From Gemmatimonas sp. (GTDB lineage Bacteria; Gemmatimonadota; Gemmatimonadetes; Gemmatimonadales; Gemmatimonadaceae): DNA of 64,000 nt. Position numbers and translations under genes: made by a program. This document shows positions 29,055 through 38,248 of this stretch, in pieces. Position 1 is the stretch's first letter, and every line of letters starts with the position of its first letter. The notes under the pieces were generated by a model that was given only the letters and a program-made list of their open reading frames with translations, had not been told where the DNA came from and made no database searches. Where the stretch lies: positions 1 to 64,000 of the forward strand of contig JANYJW010000025.1 in NCBI GenBank assembly GCA_025361705.1. Reading direction: 5' to 3'.

Positions 29055-31127
29055 TCAGAACCAGTCGCCGAAGCGGAACCAGAAGCGACCGCGGCCGCGA
29101 TCGTTCGCCCCGTACTGGATGAGCACGGGACCGAGCGCCGTCGTGATGCCCACGCCGGCGCGCGCACCGAAGTAGGCGGTGGCATTGCGGAACAGCCCGT
29201 AGCCGCCGCGTTGCAGCATCCCACCAGCCACCACGCCCTGCCAGCTGACGGGCCCGAGCAGCGGGTGCGCCAACCGCAATGCCGCCGTCGCCGACTGCGT
29301 GCCGCGCAACTCCTGGATGAGGAAGCCGGGGAACCCCTCGTCAACGCCACCCAGGTAAGCGCTGTTCTGCAACGGGAGGTGTTCCCCGACAACGGCCGAG
29401 AGCGACGGCTCCACCGTGAAGTCGCTCACGCGGCCGGGAATGTGCCACGCGAGTTCCGTGCGCCAGTAGCGCGGCGTGGCCTCGAGTTCCATCCACCCGT
29501 GCGCCCCATTTCCGACGGCGAGTCGCTGCATGCGCCATCGCGCACCCACGGCGGTCGGCGAGCCGCGAAAGACCGGCTCGTCCCACTGCCGCACGAACGC
29601 CGTGAGCGCCACGGTCGACCGGCGGCTGAACCGCCGCTCGATGCCAACGTCCACATTCCAGTCGGCGGTGGGAATGGTCGGGTACTCTTCGCCATCGCGA
29701 ATATCGCGCACCTGCATCCGCCGGATGGTACTCGACACGAGTGGCGACCACGGCGACCGCAAGACGTCGTAGCTGCGGCGCAGGATGGCCGAGGCCTCCT
29801 GCTCAAGCTGACCGATCTCGAGGACCTCGGTCGCTTCGGCGTTGCGTCCCGACAGCCCCTTCACGCGCCCGAGCCAGAGCCGCGCCCCCAGTTCCCGGTC
29901 GAATGCCGCACCCGCCAGTTGGCGTTCAACGGCCGACGCGCGCGCCACGGGTGCAAGGATCACCGAATCGCCGGGTGCGGGCACCGGATGCAGCCAGAGC
30001 GCTCGGAAGCGCTCGACCTGCGACAAGCCCTGCAGGCGCTGCTGCAACCGGGGCACGTCGACCTCGCGGCCGCCCAGATCACCGAGCGTCACGCGCACCA
30101 CCCGCGCCACATCGGCGTCGGCATCGGCGCGCACGAGGGCGGCGGCGAAGGGCGGCACGGTGCCGCGCGGGCGCACGCGGCCGCGCGGCAGGCACGCGTC
30201 GGCGCGCAGCGCATCGGCCGCGCGATTGCCGGCGGCGATCGCCTTGTCGACGGTGACGGCCGAGAAGTCGAGCTGGCCGAGGCCGCTCACCTCGGACTGC
30301 AGCATCAACTCGCCGGGACGCATCGCGGGCAGGCTCTGTTCAAAGAGCAGGTTGACCAATTGCGCCGCGACCGTGACGGGATCATCGCTGCGGAGGGCGA
30401 GGATCGACGTGTCGCGCAGCGTGGACACGATGATGCGCGTCGCGCCGAGCGAGCGGGCGACGTCGATGGGGACGTTGTTGGCGATGCCACCGTCCACGAG
30501 GTCACGCCCGCCCTCGCGCACGGCGCGAAAGACGATGGGAATGGACGCACTGGCGCGCACGGCCTGCGCCAGATCGCCAGTGCCAAGCACCACCTGCTCG
30601 CGCGTGCGGAGGTCGGCGGCGATGGCGCGGAAGGGAATCGGCAACCGGTCGAAGTCGCCACGGGCGATCAGGTTGCCACGCACGTAGAGTGCCGTCATGA
30701 GGGCGTTCAGCGGCGCCTCGCGCACGACGTTGGTCTGCAGCGCAAAGCCCTGCGCGCCGCCTTCCCACGCGAGAATCGCGCGCCGGTCGCCGAGCGATGG
30801 CGGAGTCGCCGCGCCGTATCGACCGACCAAGGTGTCGAGGCCCATCCCGACGATGCCCTGCAGCACGTCGGGGACGCCAAGTCCGCTGGCGTACAGCGCG
30901 CCGATGAGCGCGCCCGCGCTCGTGCCAACGACAAGATCGGGGACGATGCCCAGCGAGTCGAGCGTTCGCAGGACGGCGATGTGCGCGAACCCCTTGGCGC
31001 CGCCGCCGGCGAGCACCAGGGCGAGCTTGCCGGTTGCCGGCCCGCAGGAGGACGGTGGCGCCTGCGCGCGCACCGGGGCGGCGAGCGCGACGCACAGCGC
31101 GACTGCGACCGCTCGCCGGATCGTCAC
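29055..31127 (-). CDS. patatin-like phospholipase with outer-membrane barrel (type Vd, PlpD-like)
   Basis: A 690-residue secreted protein. Signal peptide 1-22 (ends RAQ). The patatin domain (about 33-290) has the oxyanion loop GGGAKG (41-46), nucleophile Ser70 in GTSAG and Asp212 in VDGGIANN. A POTRA-like segment (about 310-400) and a C-terminal beta-rich domain follow, ending in RFWFRFGDWF with a terminal Phe, as in Omp85/type V barrels. This matches PlpD-type autotransporters that expose a phospholipase. The GTG start overlaps the MFS stop (GTGA); an ATG was not available. Confidence 0.88.
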   Translation of the reverse strand: MTIRRAVAVALCVALAAPVRAQAPPSSCGPATGKLALVLAGGGAKGFAHIAVLRTLDSLGIVPDLVVGTSAGALIGALYASGLGVPDVLQGIVGMGLDTLVGRYGAATPPSLGDRRAILAWEGGAQGFALQTNVVREAPLNALMTALYVRGNLIARGDFDRLPIPFRAIAADLRTREQVVLGTGDLAQAVRASASIPIVFRAVREGGRDLVDGGIANNVPIDVARSLGATRIIVSTLRDTSILALRSDDPVTVAAQLVNLLFEQSLPAMRPGELMLQSEVSGLGQLDFSAVTVDKAIAAGNRAADALRADACLPRGRVRPRGTVPPFAAALVRADADADVARVVRVTLGDLGGREVDVPRLQQRLQGLSQVERFRALWLHPVPAPGDSVILAPVARASAVERQLAGAAFDRELGARLWLGRVKGLSGRNAEATEVLEIGQLEQEASAILRRSYDVLRSPWSPLVSSTIRRMQVRDIRDGEEYPTIPTADWNVDVGIERRFSRRSTVALTAFVRQWDEPVFRGSPTAVGARWRMQRLAVGNGAHGWMELEATPRYWRTELAWHIPGRVSDFTVEPSLSAVVGEHLPLQNSAYLGGVDEGFPGFLIQELRGTQSATAALRLAHPLLGPVSWQGVVAGGMLQRGGYGLFRNATAYFGARAGVGITTALGPVLIQYGANDRGRGRFWFRFGDWF

Positions 31128-32452
31128 CCCTTCGGCACCAGGTGCGACCAGTCCCGTTTCTCGTCCGTCACGTCGCGCAGGATCCAGTAGGAGAGTATCA
31201 CCAGGAGCATCAGCACGATCACACCCACGCCCTGCCCCTTGGACGGCGTCATCCAGCCGCTCTCGATGGTCACCTTGGCCACGATGGCCCAGATGATGGG
31301 GCCGGTGATCGCCGAAAAGCGCCCGACCATTCCGTACAGGCCGTAGAACTCGCCGATGCGGTCGGGCGGCGTGAGCCGCAGCATCAACGGCCGGTCGGCC
31401 GACCAGACGCCGCCGAGCGCCACGCCCGCCGCCGACGCGACGATGTAGAAGTAGCCGATGGGCAGGCCGAGGATTCCCATCGCCGACGCCGCGATGAAGG
31501 TGACGATCCACATCACGAGCACGATGTTGAGCGTGCGCTTGGGCCCGATGCGGTCGACGAGCCATCCCCAGAAGAAGCCGCCGATGACGGCGAAGGTAAT
31601 GGCCACCATCATGATGAGCTTGGACGTCTGGGCGGCCGCCACCTCGCCCTGTCCGGCCGCCACCGCGAGGTTCACGGTGTAGAGCGTCATGATGGAGATG
31701 ACGGTATTGATGGCGTCCGTGTAGAAGATGCGCCCGACGAGAAACCGGACGAGCCCGGGGTACAGGTGCCCGTTGCGGATCGTCGCCACGGTGTCACGCA
31801 GCGACCCCTGCACGGCATCCCAGCTGAAGACGGGGCGCGGGTGGGGATTGCCCCGTTCTTTCACGAAGACGAAGCACGGAATGGAAAGCAGCAGGAAGAC
31901 GACCGCGATGTAGAAGAAGAGCCGGGGCAGGTCGCCGCTGCCGAAATACAGCCCCAGCCCGACCGCGATGTACGAACCGAGGTAGCCGATCGCGACGCCG
32001 ATGCCGCTGATGCGCCCGCGGTTCTCCTCCGTGCTCACTTCCGGGAGCATGGCGTCGTAGAACTGCAGCCCCGCCTGATACGCTGCGTTGGCGATGACGA
32101 ACAGCCACAGCGTGGCCTGATAGCCGCCGCGCCCGAGCAGCGCCGTGAGCACGACGCACACGACGGTGCTCCACACGAGGAACGGCATCCGTCGGCTGGC
32201 GCGGTCGGTCATGGCGCCGAGCATCGGAGAGATGATGAAGATGATCCCCATCGACACGGCGCTGATGATGCCGTACGACGCATCGGCGCGGGCGGGCCCG
32301 ACCTCGTTGCGGATGTACGCGGAGAAGTACATCGACACCACTCCCATCGAGAAGATGGTGTTGGCGAGGTCGTAGACGATCCACGAGGCCACGGCCCGGC
32401 GCGTGATGACGTGCGTGTCGGGGGGGGCGGGGGCGATCACGGGTGCGCTCAT
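31124..32452 (-). CDS. MFS transporter, UMF1/Atg22-like
   Basis: A 442-residue inner-membrane protein with about 12 helices. Begins RRAVASWIVYDLANTIFSMGV, the family-specific opening of Atg22/UMF1 transporters, and has the MFS loop LGAMTDRASRRMPF. Substrates are unknown; eukaryotic Atg22 exports amino acids. Its end overlaps the patatin gene and 50 bases separate it from the plug gene upstream, so a four-gene operon is likely. Confidence 0.88.
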   Translation of the reverse strand: MSAPVIAPAPPDTHVITRRAVASWIVYDLANTIFSMGVVSMYFSAYIRNEVGPARADASYGIISAVSMGIIFIISPMLGAMTDRASRRMPFLVWSTVVCVVLTALLGRGGYQATLWLFVIANAAYQAGLQFYDAMLPEVSTEENRGRISGIGVAIGYLGSYIAVGLGLYFGSGDLPRLFFYIAVVFLLLSIPCFVFVKERGNPHPRPVFSWDAVQGSLRDTVATIRNGHLYPGLVRFLVGRIFYTDAINTVISIMTLYTVNLAVAAGQGEVAAAQTSKLIMMVAITFAVIGGFFWGWLVDRIGPKRTLNIVLVMWIVTFIAASAMGILGLPIGYFYIVASAAGVALGGVWSADRPLMLRLTPPDRIGEFYGLYGMVGRFSAITGPIIWAIVAKVTIESGWMTPSKGQGVGVIVLMLLVILSYWILRDVTDEKRDWSHLVPKG

Positions 32453-32502
32453 CGGCTCGGTGGAAGAGACGCGCGGAATGTGTGGCGAAACGTCACGCGG
32501 CG

Positions 32503-33318
32503 TCAGGGGCCGCGCCGCGTCCAGATCATCACGAGACCGCAGTACGCGTCCTTGCGCAGGCCGCTGAACTCGACGGGCATCGTCGCCGGCCCCGGGTACA
32601 CCTCGACGCCGTGGATTTCCCTGGGATCGATCGCATCGAGCGAGAATCCCCACTCGCGCATCATGCCATCCACGGCGACCCGCATCACGCAGGGGGCGAG
32701 ATCAGAACCGCCCTTGGCCGCCGCAGCGCCACCGCCGATGATCGCCTTGCTTCCGCGTGACGACACGACGAGCAGCACACCGCTGCTGTCGATGACCTTG
32801 GTGCCCGCCGCGCGGCGCACGACGTCGATCGTGCGGACGGCCATCTGCTTCTCGATCTGCGCGCGCGTGATGAACGTCGCCGACCCGGCCCCACGCAGGC
32901 GGCGCCCTTCGAAGCCGTCGAGCATCGGCGAGCGCGCATCGCCCACCACGCGCGTGGTGTCGAGCTGCAGGACCGACGCCTGCAGCGCAAGGCGCATCGT
33001 CACCGGTTCGACACCGGCGGCAACCTCCACGACGCGTTGGGCGTACCCCATGCGCCGCAACTCGAGCACGGTGCGCCGGCCCGGCGCCACCGCGAGCACT
33101 GCGTCGCCGCGATCGTCGGTGCCCCACTCGCGGTCCCCGATCCCCTGCACCGTCACACGCACGCCGGGCAGCGCCGCCTGCGTGGCCTCGTCGGTGACAC
33201 GCAGCGTCACGAAGCGATACGACGGCTGCGCGGCGGCGCGCACCGCCGGAACCGCGAGCGCGGCGACCAGCGCGGCGCGGCACGCAAGGTCGCGGACGCT
33301 GGCGCATGAGAGGGTCAT
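32503..33318 (-). CDS. small secreted plug-domain protein, paralogue of the 831-residue protein
   Basis: 271 residues. Signal peptide to about residue 31 (ends AAAQ), a carboxypeptidase regulatory-like fold (about 36-110), and a plug-like domain (119-271) with Cys210 in PCVMRV and Cys260 in YCGLVMIWT. The same landmarks, at matching spacing, occur at the end of the protein at 4829-7324. No TonB box or barrel is seen. ATG at 33318 gives a proper signal peptide. It likely sits in the periplasm or outer membrane; role unknown. Confidence 0.75.
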   Translation of the reverse strand: MTLSCASVRDLACRAALVAALAVPAVRAAAQPSYRFVTLRVTDEATQAALPGVRVTVQGIGDREWGTDDRGDAVLAVAPGRRTVLELRRMGYAQRVVEVAAGVEPVTMRLALQASVLQLDTTRVVGDARSPMLDGFEGRRLRGAGSATFITRAQIEKQMAVRTIDVVRRAAGTKVIDSSGVLLVVSSRGSKAIIGGGAAAAKGGSDLAPCVMRVAVDGMMREWGFSLDAIDPREIHGVEVYPGPATMPVEFSGLRKDAYCGLVMIWTRRGP

Positions 33319-33371
33319 GGCGTGAAGTTCCCCGTGCGCAGGCCCGCGGTCAACCCTCGGCTCCCTCCCCC

Positions 33372-33929
33372 ATGCCACGCTACGTCGCCCTGCTGCGCGC
33401 CATCAACGTCGGCGGCCACACCGTCACCATGCCGCGCCTCCGCGCGGAGTTCGAGGCGCTGGGCCTTTCTGATGTCGCCACATTCATCGCCAGTGGCAAC
33501 GTGCTGTGCACGGCGCGGGCCGGCGCGGCGGCGCTCGAGCGTCGCATTGCACGCGCGCTGGCGGCGGCACTCGGCTACGAGGTCGCGACCTTCCTGCGGA
33601 CCGGCGACGAGATGGCGGCCGCCGTGGCGCACGCGCCTGACGCAGTCGCGGCGGAAGGCGGCACGCTCTCGGTGGGATTCGTGCCGCGCACGCTGACCGT
33701 CGCCGAACAGCGCGCAGTGCGCGCCCTCGGGACGGAGTTCGATGCGTTCACGTTCGCGGCGCGCGAAGTGTACTGGCGCAGCAGCATGGGCGTGGGCAAG
33801 TCGAAGTTCACGCTGGCGCGCCTCGAGCGGGCCGTCGGACTGCAGGCGACCTTTCGCAATGTCACGACGGTCCGGGCACTGGCGGCGCTGATGGCCGATG
33901 CGCCGCCGCCCGCACGGCGCCCGCGATAG
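33372..33929 (+). CDS. DUF1697 domain-containing protein
   Basis: 185-aa soluble protein. MPRYVALLRAINVGGH, FIASGNVLCTA and VYWRSSMGVGKSKFT are the DUF1697 hallmarks; function unknown. ATG at 33372 agrees with the conserved family start. The gene reads away from the plug gene; 53 bases separate the two starts. Its TAG lies in the first copy of a 12-bp tandem repeat. Confidence 0.93.
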   Translation: MPRYVALLRAINVGGHTVTMPRLRAEFEALGLSDVATFIASGNVLCTARAGAAALERRIARALAAALGYEVATFLRTGDEMAAAVAHAPDAVAAEGGTLSVGFVPRTLTVAEQRAVRALGTEFDAFTFAAREVYWRSSMGVGKSKFTLARLERAVGLQATFRNVTTVRALAALMADAPPPARRPR

Positions 33930-33960
33930 CAGCGGCGATAGCAGCGGCGATAGCAGCGGC
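33925..33960. repeat. 12-bp tandem repeat overlapping the DUF1697 stop
   Basis: Three exact copies of GATAGCAGCGGC at 33925, 33937 and 33949. The stop codon of the DUF1697 gene (33927-33929) is part of copy 1, and each later copy repeats that TAG in frame, because the period is 12. Confidence 0.9.
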
Positions 33961-33980
33961 GATGCCGCGCACCAACGGCG

Positions 33981-34017
33981 CGGGGGGCACCGCGACCGGT
34001 GGTCGCGATGCCCCCCG
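33981..34017 (-). terminator. strong hairpin after the TonB receptor gene
   Basis: 17-bp GC-rich stem (33981-33997 with 34001-34017) with a three-base loop, 18 bases after the receptor stop. The one non-Watson-Crick position (33990/34008) is a G.U pair in minus-strand RNA but a C.A mismatch on the other strand, so it fits a minus-strand transcript. No U-tract follows, so classic intrinsic termination is not certain. It could also protect the mRNA end. Confidence 0.6.
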
Positions 34018-34034
34018 CCCTGCTTCGGTGCCGC

Positions 34035-36860
34035 CTACCAGTCGATCCGCATGCCGGCCTGCATCTGCCGGGCTGCGAAGGCGCCGGTCGCAACGCCATA
34101 CGACGCCACCGCAGTGCCCGTGGCGGTGAACTGCGTGCTGCCGAACGACAGCTTGTTGTACCAGTTGAACAGGTTGAACACTTCGGCGGAGAAACTGACC
34201 TTCTTGCCGTTGACCGTGTAGATCGGGCGCGAAAGGCGCACGTCCACCGTGCGGTACCAGTTGGGGAACGAATTCGCCGGCAACACCGTGCGAATGCCCG
34301 ACGAGGTGGTGGTTCCACCCGTGTAGTCGTCGCCGGTGATGTTGTCGAGGTTGATGTCGCGGCCATCGATGGACGTGAACGGACGCGGGCTCGCGATCGT
34401 GGCGACGGTCGAGAGGTTGAAGCCGAACGGAATCGGGCTCACCTCGGAGAGGACCAGGCGGTGCCGTTCGTCGCCGGTCGTGCGCTGCTTGTTGAACAGG
34501 AACGGCAGTGCAAAGTTGGGCAGCGCGGCCGTGTCGAAGTTGCCCTCGTACCAGGCGAGCGTGTACGCGAGGTTGATGCGCGTCTTGTTGCGCTGGAACG
34601 TGGACGACACGAGGAACGCCGAGTAGTTGGCCTCGCCGATGTCGTCCCACAGGATGATGTCGCCAAACCGCGACGTCAGCTTGCGCGCGCTCGGCGTCAC
34701 CGACTTGTCGGTGTAGTTCGGGTTCCGCTGCACGTACAGGTTCGTGAGGTTCTGCCGCACATAGTCCACGTTGATGCCGAACGCATCGTTGAACTGGTGC
34801 CCGAAGCCGATCGACATCTGCAGGTTCTTCGGCGTCTTCATGTCGTGCTTCATGAGGATCGGCGCCGGCGATCCCGACTGCCCGGCCAGCACGCGCTGCC
34901 GCAACACGGCCGGATCCTGCGTGGGCAGGTTCGTCGTGTTATTGAACGTGAAGTTGTACGTGCGCCACGTGGAGTTCTTGCGCTCCTGGAAGCCCATGAA
35001 GCTGGTCACGCGGTCGTAGATGATGCCGAGACCGCCGCGCACAAACGTCTTGTTCTGCTTGGTCACGTCCCACGAGAACGAGACGCGCGGCGAGAAGTTG
35101 CCCAGCTGATTCACCCGGTCGCCATGGTTCACATAGCCAGCCAGCGGACCGCCCGCCGCCGACAGGCGCTCGATCGTGGTGTCACTCGCCCACGGCACCG
35201 TGTACTTGTTGTTCATCGTGTTGAACTCGGCGTCATGCCGCAGGCCGAGACTCAGCGTGAAGTTGTCCTTGATGCGCCACTCGTCATTGAGGTAGACGCC
35301 GGTCGTGATGGCGTCGGCGCTCGCCTTGGCATCTTCGGTCCCCGTGGGGTCGGTGAAGCCGACGGCGATCGATGCGGTGTTGGGCTGCGTGGACGTATCG
35401 GTGAGGAAGTTGAACGAGCCGTCCTTGTTGTTCGCGAAGTTCTGGCTGGCCGAGATGCTGGCCACTTCGACGCCGGCCTTGATGACGTGCGAGCCCGAGG
35501 CGTTGTCGATGTTCCACGTGGCGCGGTCCACCGCGCGCAGGTGCAGCTCCTTCAGGATGAGCGGGAAGCCGCTCGTACCGAAGACGATGCCCGGATAGGT
35601 CAGCTGCGGCCCCGGATGGAGCGGCGCCTCGTTGTGGCTCCAGCTCACCATCTGCAGGCTGGCCTCGTTGACGAAGTTGCCACCCGCCTTGAGGTAGCGC
35701 TGGCGCAACTGGCCGGTGTAGATGCGGTACTTCTGCGAAATGCCGCCGTTCTGCGACACACGGGCACCGAAGTTCCCCTCGCCGTCGAGGAAACGCGCCG
35801 AGACCGTGGCGTCGTACGTGACGGCCGGGCTCTGCACGTAAGTGAAGCGCGACAGCAGCGTGTTGTTCTTGTTGGGGGCCAGGAACGAGCCCTTGTACTG
35901 CGACCACGGACCGCTCACCGGATTCACGTCAAGGTAGTACGCCGTGTTCGTCAGCTCGTAGCTCAACGCCATGAACAGCTTGTCCTTCTTGATCGGGCCG
36001 CGGAGGTTGAAGCCGAGCTGCTGACGGTTGTAGTTGGGCACCGAGGTCTGGAAGGCGTTCTGCGTGATCATCGCCTTGTTCTGCAGGAATCCGAACGCCG
36101 ACCCTTCCCACGTGTTCGTCCCGCGGCGCGTCTCGGCCGAGATGACGTACGACCCCGCCCGCGAATACTCCGCGTCGTACGGGTTCACGAAGACGCGGAA
36201 TTGCTCCATCGCCTCCTGCGGCAGCGGCGAGCCCGTCTGGCCCAGGCCGACGATGTTGCCGTTGTAGAGGCTCTTCATCTCGACGCCATCGACATAGACG
36301 TTGAAGAACCGCAGGTCGGGGGCGCCACCCGCGCTCGGCAGCGTGCGGCCGGACTGCGGCGCGTACGTCTTGATGCCCGGCACCACGCCGGCGAGGTTCA
36401 TCACGCCGCGCGCATTCAGCGGCAGATTCTCGATCTCCATCTTCATGACGGGCGCCGACACCGACAGGCGCTGCACTTCCACCTGCTTCACCTTCTCGCC
36501 GAGGATGGTCTGTGCCGCCAACTCGGAAATCCCCTTCTCCATCGTGAACTCGAGGCGCGCGCGCTGGCCAATGGAGAGCTGCACCTTCTGCCCGGTGGGC
36601 TTGTAGCCGATCGCCCGCACCGTCACCGCGTACTGGCCGGTGAACAGTCCAAGAAAGCGGAACTCGCCGTTCGCCTTCGTCACCGTCCGCGCCGTTTCCT
36701 GCGTGGCGACGTTGGTGACGGTCACCTGGGCATCCACCAGGGGCTGGCCATCCGTCCGGACTACGCCGACGAGAATGACGGTATTCTGGGCGAACACGGC
36801 CGTGGCCATCGTGGCCGCGAGAGTGAGTGCCGCGAGCGCGTGGCTCACGAGTCTCCGCAT
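34035..36860 (-). CDS. TonB-dependent receptor with carboxypeptidase-like regulatory domain
   Basis: Outer-membrane receptor of 941 aa. Signal peptide 1-24 (ends FAQ); regulatory-like beta-sandwich 28-113 (ILVGVVRTDGQPL, NGEFRFLGLFTGQYAVTV); plug about 140-260 (AGVVPGIKTYAP, VNPYDAEYSRAG); then a 22-strand type barrel ending in MRIDW with an aromatic last residue. The arrangement is Oar-like. The substrate is unknown. AGGAG 8 bases before the ATG. No TonB/ExbBD genes in the window. Confidence 0.93.
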   Translation of the reverse strand: MRRLVSHALAALTLAATMATAVFAQNTVILVGVVRTDGQPLVDAQVTVTNVATQETARTVTKANGEFRFLGLFTGQYAVTVRAIGYKPTGQKVQLSIGQRARLEFTMEKGISELAAQTILGEKVKQVEVQRLSVSAPVMKMEIENLPLNARGVMNLAGVVPGIKTYAPQSGRTLPSAGGAPDLRFFNVYVDGVEMKSLYNGNIVGLGQTGSPLPQEAMEQFRVFVNPYDAEYSRAGSYVISAETRRGTNTWEGSAFGFLQNKAMITQNAFQTSVPNYNRQQLGFNLRGPIKKDKLFMALSYELTNTAYYLDVNPVSGPWSQYKGSFLAPNKNNTLLSRFTYVQSPAVTYDATVSARFLDGEGNFGARVSQNGGISQKYRIYTGQLRQRYLKAGGNFVNEASLQMVSWSHNEAPLHPGPQLTYPGIVFGTSGFPLILKELHLRAVDRATWNIDNASGSHVIKAGVEVASISASQNFANNKDGSFNFLTDTSTQPNTASIAVGFTDPTGTEDAKASADAITTGVYLNDEWRIKDNFTLSLGLRHDAEFNTMNNKYTVPWASDTTIERLSAAGGPLAGYVNHGDRVNQLGNFSPRVSFSWDVTKQNKTFVRGGLGIIYDRVTSFMGFQERKNSTWRTYNFTFNNTTNLPTQDPAVLRQRVLAGQSGSPAPILMKHDMKTPKNLQMSIGFGHQFNDAFGINVDYVRQNLTNLYVQRNPNYTDKSVTPSARKLTSRFGDIILWDDIGEANYSAFLVSSTFQRNKTRINLAYTLAWYEGNFDTAALPNFALPFLFNKQRTTGDERHRLVLSEVSPIPFGFNLSTVATIASPRPFTSIDGRDINLDNITGDDYTGGTTTSSGIRTVLPANSFPNWYRTVDVRLSRPIYTVNGKKVSFSAEVFNLFNWYNKLSFGSTQFTATGTAVASYGVATGAFAARQMQAGMRIDW

Positions 36861-37021
36861 ACGTGTGCTCCTGATGCTGGGAGTGGGGGGTGGGACCGAA
36901 TGGACGGAAAGTGCCGTGTACCACAGGATGGAGCGTGAAATCAGGCAACGGTTCAGGGGCTCTGCAGACTACCGGGCAACGGCCTAACTTAGGGCGTACT
37001 ACATTTCAGCGCCACAGGAAC
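36861..37021. promoter_or_regulatory. divergent intergenic region
   Basis: 161 bases between the divergent receptor and glycosidase genes. A small perfect palindrome CCTAAcTTAGG at 36983-36993 sits before the AT-richer TACTACATT (36999-37007), a position suited to an operator near the plus-strand -10. No complete promoter was convincing on either strand. Confidence 0.35.
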
Positions 37022-38248
37022 ATGACCCGTCCCTGCACTGCCATGTGTGTCGCCCTGCTGGCCTGGACACCGATCCTGGCACAGCGCGCCGACTCGAGCC
37101 GCGCCGACTCGAGCCGCACGGACACGCTCGCCCCGGGCGTCACGCACACGCGACTGGTGCGCCCGCTGGGCCCGTGGGTCATCCACATCGTGCGCGTCGA
37201 CCTGCGGCGTGCCGACCTGGCCGTGCGACACGTCCGGGCGCACGACCAACTCACCTCGCGCGAGCGGGTAAGCGCGATGGTGGCGCGGCGCGCAGGCGAT
37301 GGCGAGCAGGTGCTGGCCGCCGTCAACGCCGATTTCTTCGACCTGCAGACCGGCGCGAACGAGAACAACGTGCTCATCGACGGGGAATGGTGGAAGGGCA
37401 TCCGCGTCACTGACTCGCCGTTCGACACCTTCGACAACGTGCATGCGCAATTTGCACTCGACTCGGCGCGACATCCGAGGATTGACCGGTTCACCTTCGA
37501 CGGCTGGCTGGAGACGGCCCGCCTGCATTTCCCGCTCATCACGCTCAATGCCCCCAGCGCCGGCGCCCATGAAGGCGCCGCGCTCTTCACGCCACGGTTT
37601 GGTGCGGCAACCCCGCGCGACACGGTGCGCCCCGTGGCCGAACTCACGCTGACGCCGGCCGGCCGACGCGGCGATACGCTCCTGTTCGTGACGCGCGGCG
37701 CCGCGAGCCGCGCCTCGGGAAGCGCCATCCCCGCGGATGGCGCGGTGCTCGCGGCGTACGGTGCGCGCGCCAGCGAGGCGGCGGCTATCGGCGAACGCGA
37801 CACGCTCCGCATCACACTCGGACTCACACCATGGCCGGCGGCCGGCGCGGCGGCGCCGGCTCTTGTGATGGGCGGCTGGCCACGCATCCTGCGCAACGGC
37901 GCCAATGTCGCCGCACGCGCCCCGGCCGAGGAGGGCACCATCTCGCGCAACGCCGAGGTGCGGCATCCGCGCACCGCGGTGGGCTTCACCCGCGACGGAT
38001 CCACGCTGCTGCTCGTCACGGTCGATGGACGCACGGCCACGAGCGTCGGCATGACCCTCGTCGAGCTCGCGAACCTCATGAAGGCACTCGGGGCATGGCA
38101 GGCCCTGAACTTCGACGGAGGCGGCTCCACCACGATGGTCATCGGTGGCCGCGTCGTGAACTCGCCCTCCGACAAGACCGGCGAGCGCGACGTAGGCAAC
38201 GCGCTGCTCGTGACCCGCCGCGCCAAGCCCGCGCCAGTGTCGCGCTAG
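37022..38248 (+). CDS. phosphodiester glycosidase family protein (NAGPA domain)
   Basis: 408-aa exported protein; signal peptide 1-21 (ends ILAQ). Family landmarks are LAAVNADFFD (about 96-106), VGFTRDGSTLLLVTVDGR and the invariant NFDGGGSTTMV near the C-terminus. Relatives include the uncovering enzyme NAGPA and YigE/DUF2233 proteins that cleave sugar-phosphodiesters, perhaps on exopolysaccharide. Residues 22-34 contain the duplicated RADSS unit. It shares the CTAG of its stop with the convergent kinase gene. Confidence 0.9.
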   Translation: MTRPCTAMCVALLAWTPILAQRADSSRADSSRTDTLAPGVTHTRLVRPLGPWVIHIVRVDLRRADLAVRHVRAHDQLTSRERVSAMVARRAGDGEQVLAAVNADFFDLQTGANENNVLIDGEWWKGIRVTDSPFDTFDNVHAQFALDSARHPRIDRFTFDGWLETARLHFPLITLNAPSAGAHEGAALFTPRFGAATPRDTVRPVAELTLTPAGRRGDTLLFVTRGAASRASGSAIPADGAVLAAYGARASEAAAIGERDTLRITLGLTPWPAAGAAAPALVMGGWPRILRNGANVAARAPAEEGTISRNAEVRHPRTAVGFTRDGSTLLLVTVDGRTATSVGMTLVELANLMKALGAWQALNFDGGGSTTMVIGGRVVNSPSDKTGERDVGNALLVTRRAKPAPVSR

